NCBI GenBank assembly: GCA_037013685.1
Contig: CM072894.1
Location: 26,721,529-26,785,528, forward strand
Origin: Acridotheres tristis
Lineage: Eukaryota; Chordata; Aves; Passeriformes; Sturnidae
Length of the DNA: 64,000 nt
Direction of reading: 5' to 3'
A program made the position numbers and the translations under genes. The notes under the pieces were generated by a model. That model was not told where the DNA came from. It did not search any database and saw only the letters and a list, made by a program, of their open reading frames with translations. This document shows positions 62,029 through 64,000 of the stretch, in pieces (positions within the stretch are counted from its first letter, which is position 1; every line of letters begins with the position of its first letter).

Positions 62029-64000
62029 GTGCGGGTCAACCACAGCACCTGAAAACACAAAATGTACATGCTGTCGTGTGTGGTTGGTGCTTGAGAACCG
62101 CTACCCTCTAGTGGCTGGTTTGCACAGGATCTAGTCTCTGGCTGAGGGAAAATAATTAACTCAGGAGGCGTAATTTTTTTTTCCCTTTTGTGTAGGAAAG
62201 GTTTTAAAATTGCCTTTTGTACAGACTGACTCAAAAAGAAGTAATTCAGTTGTTTGTATCGGCTGATCTTGGGAGAAATGTCTTCTTAGAGTTTTCCAGA
62301 GCTTCAAAACTGGTTTTTGCTTATTGAATTTTCATTAAAAGTATGTTTCCGTGACAGGTTGAGTTTCTTCTACTGTTTCTGTAAGGATGGAAATTCAATA
62401 GTCTTTTAGTATTAAATTCTCTTCTCCATTAACTGAGCCTTAATTTATGACTTGCACGTGTCTTTCAAATGTGATTACATCATTAGTATTTCAGAATCTA
62501 CAGAATCAGAAACACTGAAATTAAAACACAATAGATCTTGTTTTTAGCTAGAACCACGTAATTCTTACTGGTGAGCAATTTCAATGAAGTGGCAGCAGTT
62601 CAGTGGAAAAAATCACTGAGATAAAATTCACCTGATAAAAATTGGATTTTATGTCCTTGCTCTTTTTATTGCAATGATTTCTATGCCTCTTCCTGTCACT
62701 TAGAAAAATTAGCAGCAAACTTTAAGGAAACAGAATTGGTTAAATGGTTTTTAGTGGATATAAATTGGTACAGCCTTAAGAGCTGCACATCTTACGGAGG
62801 TTTTCCCCTCTTCTAATTGCATCCTCTGAAATTCAGCCAGGACTTAGTCCTAAGTGTTCCAGAAGTCCTAACAAATATATACTGTGTAGTTTATATGGAG
62901 GTTTAGGGGATTGAGTTAGCTGTTTGTGATCATTTATTCCTGGACGTTATTCTTATGGAAATTTGTCAAGTTAATATTTCTGTTGGGTGAGGGCCACTTT
63001 AATGTTTGTTTTAAAGAAAGTGTAATAGAATTTGGATCATGACTTCAGCAAGTATTTTGGAGTAACCTACTTTTTACCAGATTCAGATGAAACAACAAGG
63101 AAATTCAGATTTAGGTAAGCCTAAAATCTGAAAATCTCATGGCAGATAAAAATGGCTGGTGTAAAAGAAGGAAAAATGAAAGCAAGTCAGGTTTTTTCCT
63201 GAGGAGCAGTAGATAAGGGGAGGAAAAACTCTAGCAATTAGAGAAGTGCTTTAGCTCTCCCTCCGCAGATTTTCCATGGAGAGGGAAGAATTCATCTGCC
63301 TTAAGAAATACCATGTTGTGCTTGAAACCTCTATGTTGAGTCTGGTAGCACTAGAAATGTTGCCTTCAGCAGTGCATTAGATTCACATTCTCTTCTGTTC
63401 TCTTTCGGGAGGTTTTCCTAAGCATTTTCCTCAGAAGCAGGGATGGATGTTGCCACCAAAGTTCAGATCTTGCCTGCCTCACATCTCAGCGTGGCTCTTT
63501 CTACCTTTCTGAGCTGGCAAAGATGTGGGAGCACCCTTGTAGACCTGTTTGGGATCACTGGTCCCAGCATATGATGATCCTACAGCAGCTGTTCAGCTTC
63601 CTAGGAATTGTGTTTTGTGGGGCATCTGTATTTCTCACTTAGGATTTGAAAGTGCTTTGAACAGAGGTGGTTTCTTTGTGCTGGTATTTGTGTCCTATGG
63701 GATGTGTATTTTCAGGAGCTGCAAACCCTGTAGCTGTTCAGACAATGACAGAGAGCTTCTTTGTGAACATTACTGGCCTGCAGTGAATCACAGTAATGAT
63801 GGAGAAACCTCCAATTGGTTTAAAATTGCAAAGAACTGTCAAACAGGAATTTGCTTTGAATCCCTCATGGGATTTGTTCTGTCTCAGCTTAGCCCTGTTT
63901 CCCTGGAGAAATGAAGGCACAAGGTTCCTGCTGACTGCTTCCCTGTACTCTCTTGTGCCCCATGGGCTCCAGAGGTGGAAGGACAGCTGCTTCATGGTGG
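62029..64000 (+). other. SLC49A4: SLC49A4 intron 3 (partial)
   Basis: AT-rich sequence with no recognised exon, repeat or RNA. A 121-codon open frame at 63549-63914 has no similarity I know and does not resemble the expected exon 4. Confidence 0.85.

Larger units (their letters stand above)
29090..64000 (+). other. SLC49A4: SLC49A4 (DIRC2) locus, 5' part of the gene (exons 1-3)
   Basis: Three in-phase exons on the plus strand encode the first 231 residues (plus one base of codon 232) of SLC49A4, known as DIRC2 (human 478 residues as I recall). The protein is a 12-helix major-facilitator-superfamily carrier of the lysosomal membrane. Published work reports N-terminal dileucine sorting, cathepsin L cleavage in the lumen and, more recently, proton-coupled pyridoxine (vitamin B6) transport. 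In humans the gene is broken by a t(2;3) translocation in a renal-cancer family, hence the old name. The window gives about the first five membrane segments. Introns 1 and 2 are 19,500 and 12,745 bp, and intron 3 runs off the right edge. No exon 4 (human FGVVCLIFSATLAYF region) was found before 64000. Confidence 0.95.

Noticed and set aside
63549..63914. 121-codon plus-strand frame tested as SLC49A4 exon 4
   Set aside because: No match to the expected FGVVCLIFSATLAYF region and no suitable acceptor and phase.
1..64000. tRNA, rRNA, microRNA, CRISPR, endogenous retrovirus or novel multi-gene system
   Set aside because: Scanning by eye found no tRNA cloverleaf boxes, no regularly spaced repeats, no paired LTRs and no retroviral gene motifs. 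Computed searches (tRNAscan-SE, Infernal, LTR finders) would be needed for certainty.

Overview
The window is vertebrate nuclear DNA, most probably from a bird. Small conserved exons sit in long AT-rich introns, all splice sites are GT..AG, and there are worn 3' tails of CR1 LINEs of the sauropsid type plus scattered MIR-like and L2/L3-like relics. No bacterial, viral or organellar genes were recognised. The species cannot be named from the sequence alone.

Two protein-coding genes, both incomplete, account for everything recognisably coding. They lie head to head. On the minus strand is HSPBAP1 (HSPB1-associated protein 1, a JmjC/cupin-fold protein): exon 1 at 28601-28565, exon 2 at 16607-16422, exon 3 at 10833-10649, exon 4 at 6850-6714 and exon 5 at 3568-3397. 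These give the first 239 residues, including the HxD iron-site motif. The rest of the gene lies beyond position 1. On the plus strand is SLC49A4 (DIRC2, a lysosomal major-facilitator transporter reported to carry vitamin B6): exon 1 at 29090-29426, exon 2 at 48927-49020 and exon 3 at 61766-62028. These give the first 231 residues and one base of codon 232. Its remaining exons lie beyond position 64000. Reading phase is preserved across every junction of both genes, and no frameshift or stop interrupts any exon.

The two start codons are 488 bp apart inside one CpG island (about 28330-29560). It has GC boxes and an NRF1-like palindrome and no TATA or CCAAT box, the usual form of a bidirectional housekeeping promoter. 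The gene order matches human 3q21.1 as I recall it, where HSPBAP1 and DIRC2 are also divergent neighbours. The two products have no known joint function, so the pairing is best read as a shared promoter.

Layout: 1-3396 HSPBAP1 intron 5 (partial); 3397-16607 exons 5 to 2 with introns 4 to 2; 16608-28564 intron 1; 28565-29426 both first exons and the shared promoter; 29427-48926 SLC49A4 intron 1; 49021-61765 intron 2; 62029-64000 intron 3 (partial). The introns hold old retroposon remnants, short tandem duplications, two perfect palindromes and two intronic CpG-richer patches. I found no convincing RNA gene, CRISPR array, intact mobile element or novel multi-gene system. The most notable points are the shared promoter with ATGs on both strands of one palindrome, a 26-bp palindrome just before SLC49A4 exon 2, and the cluster of ancient SINE-like relics.
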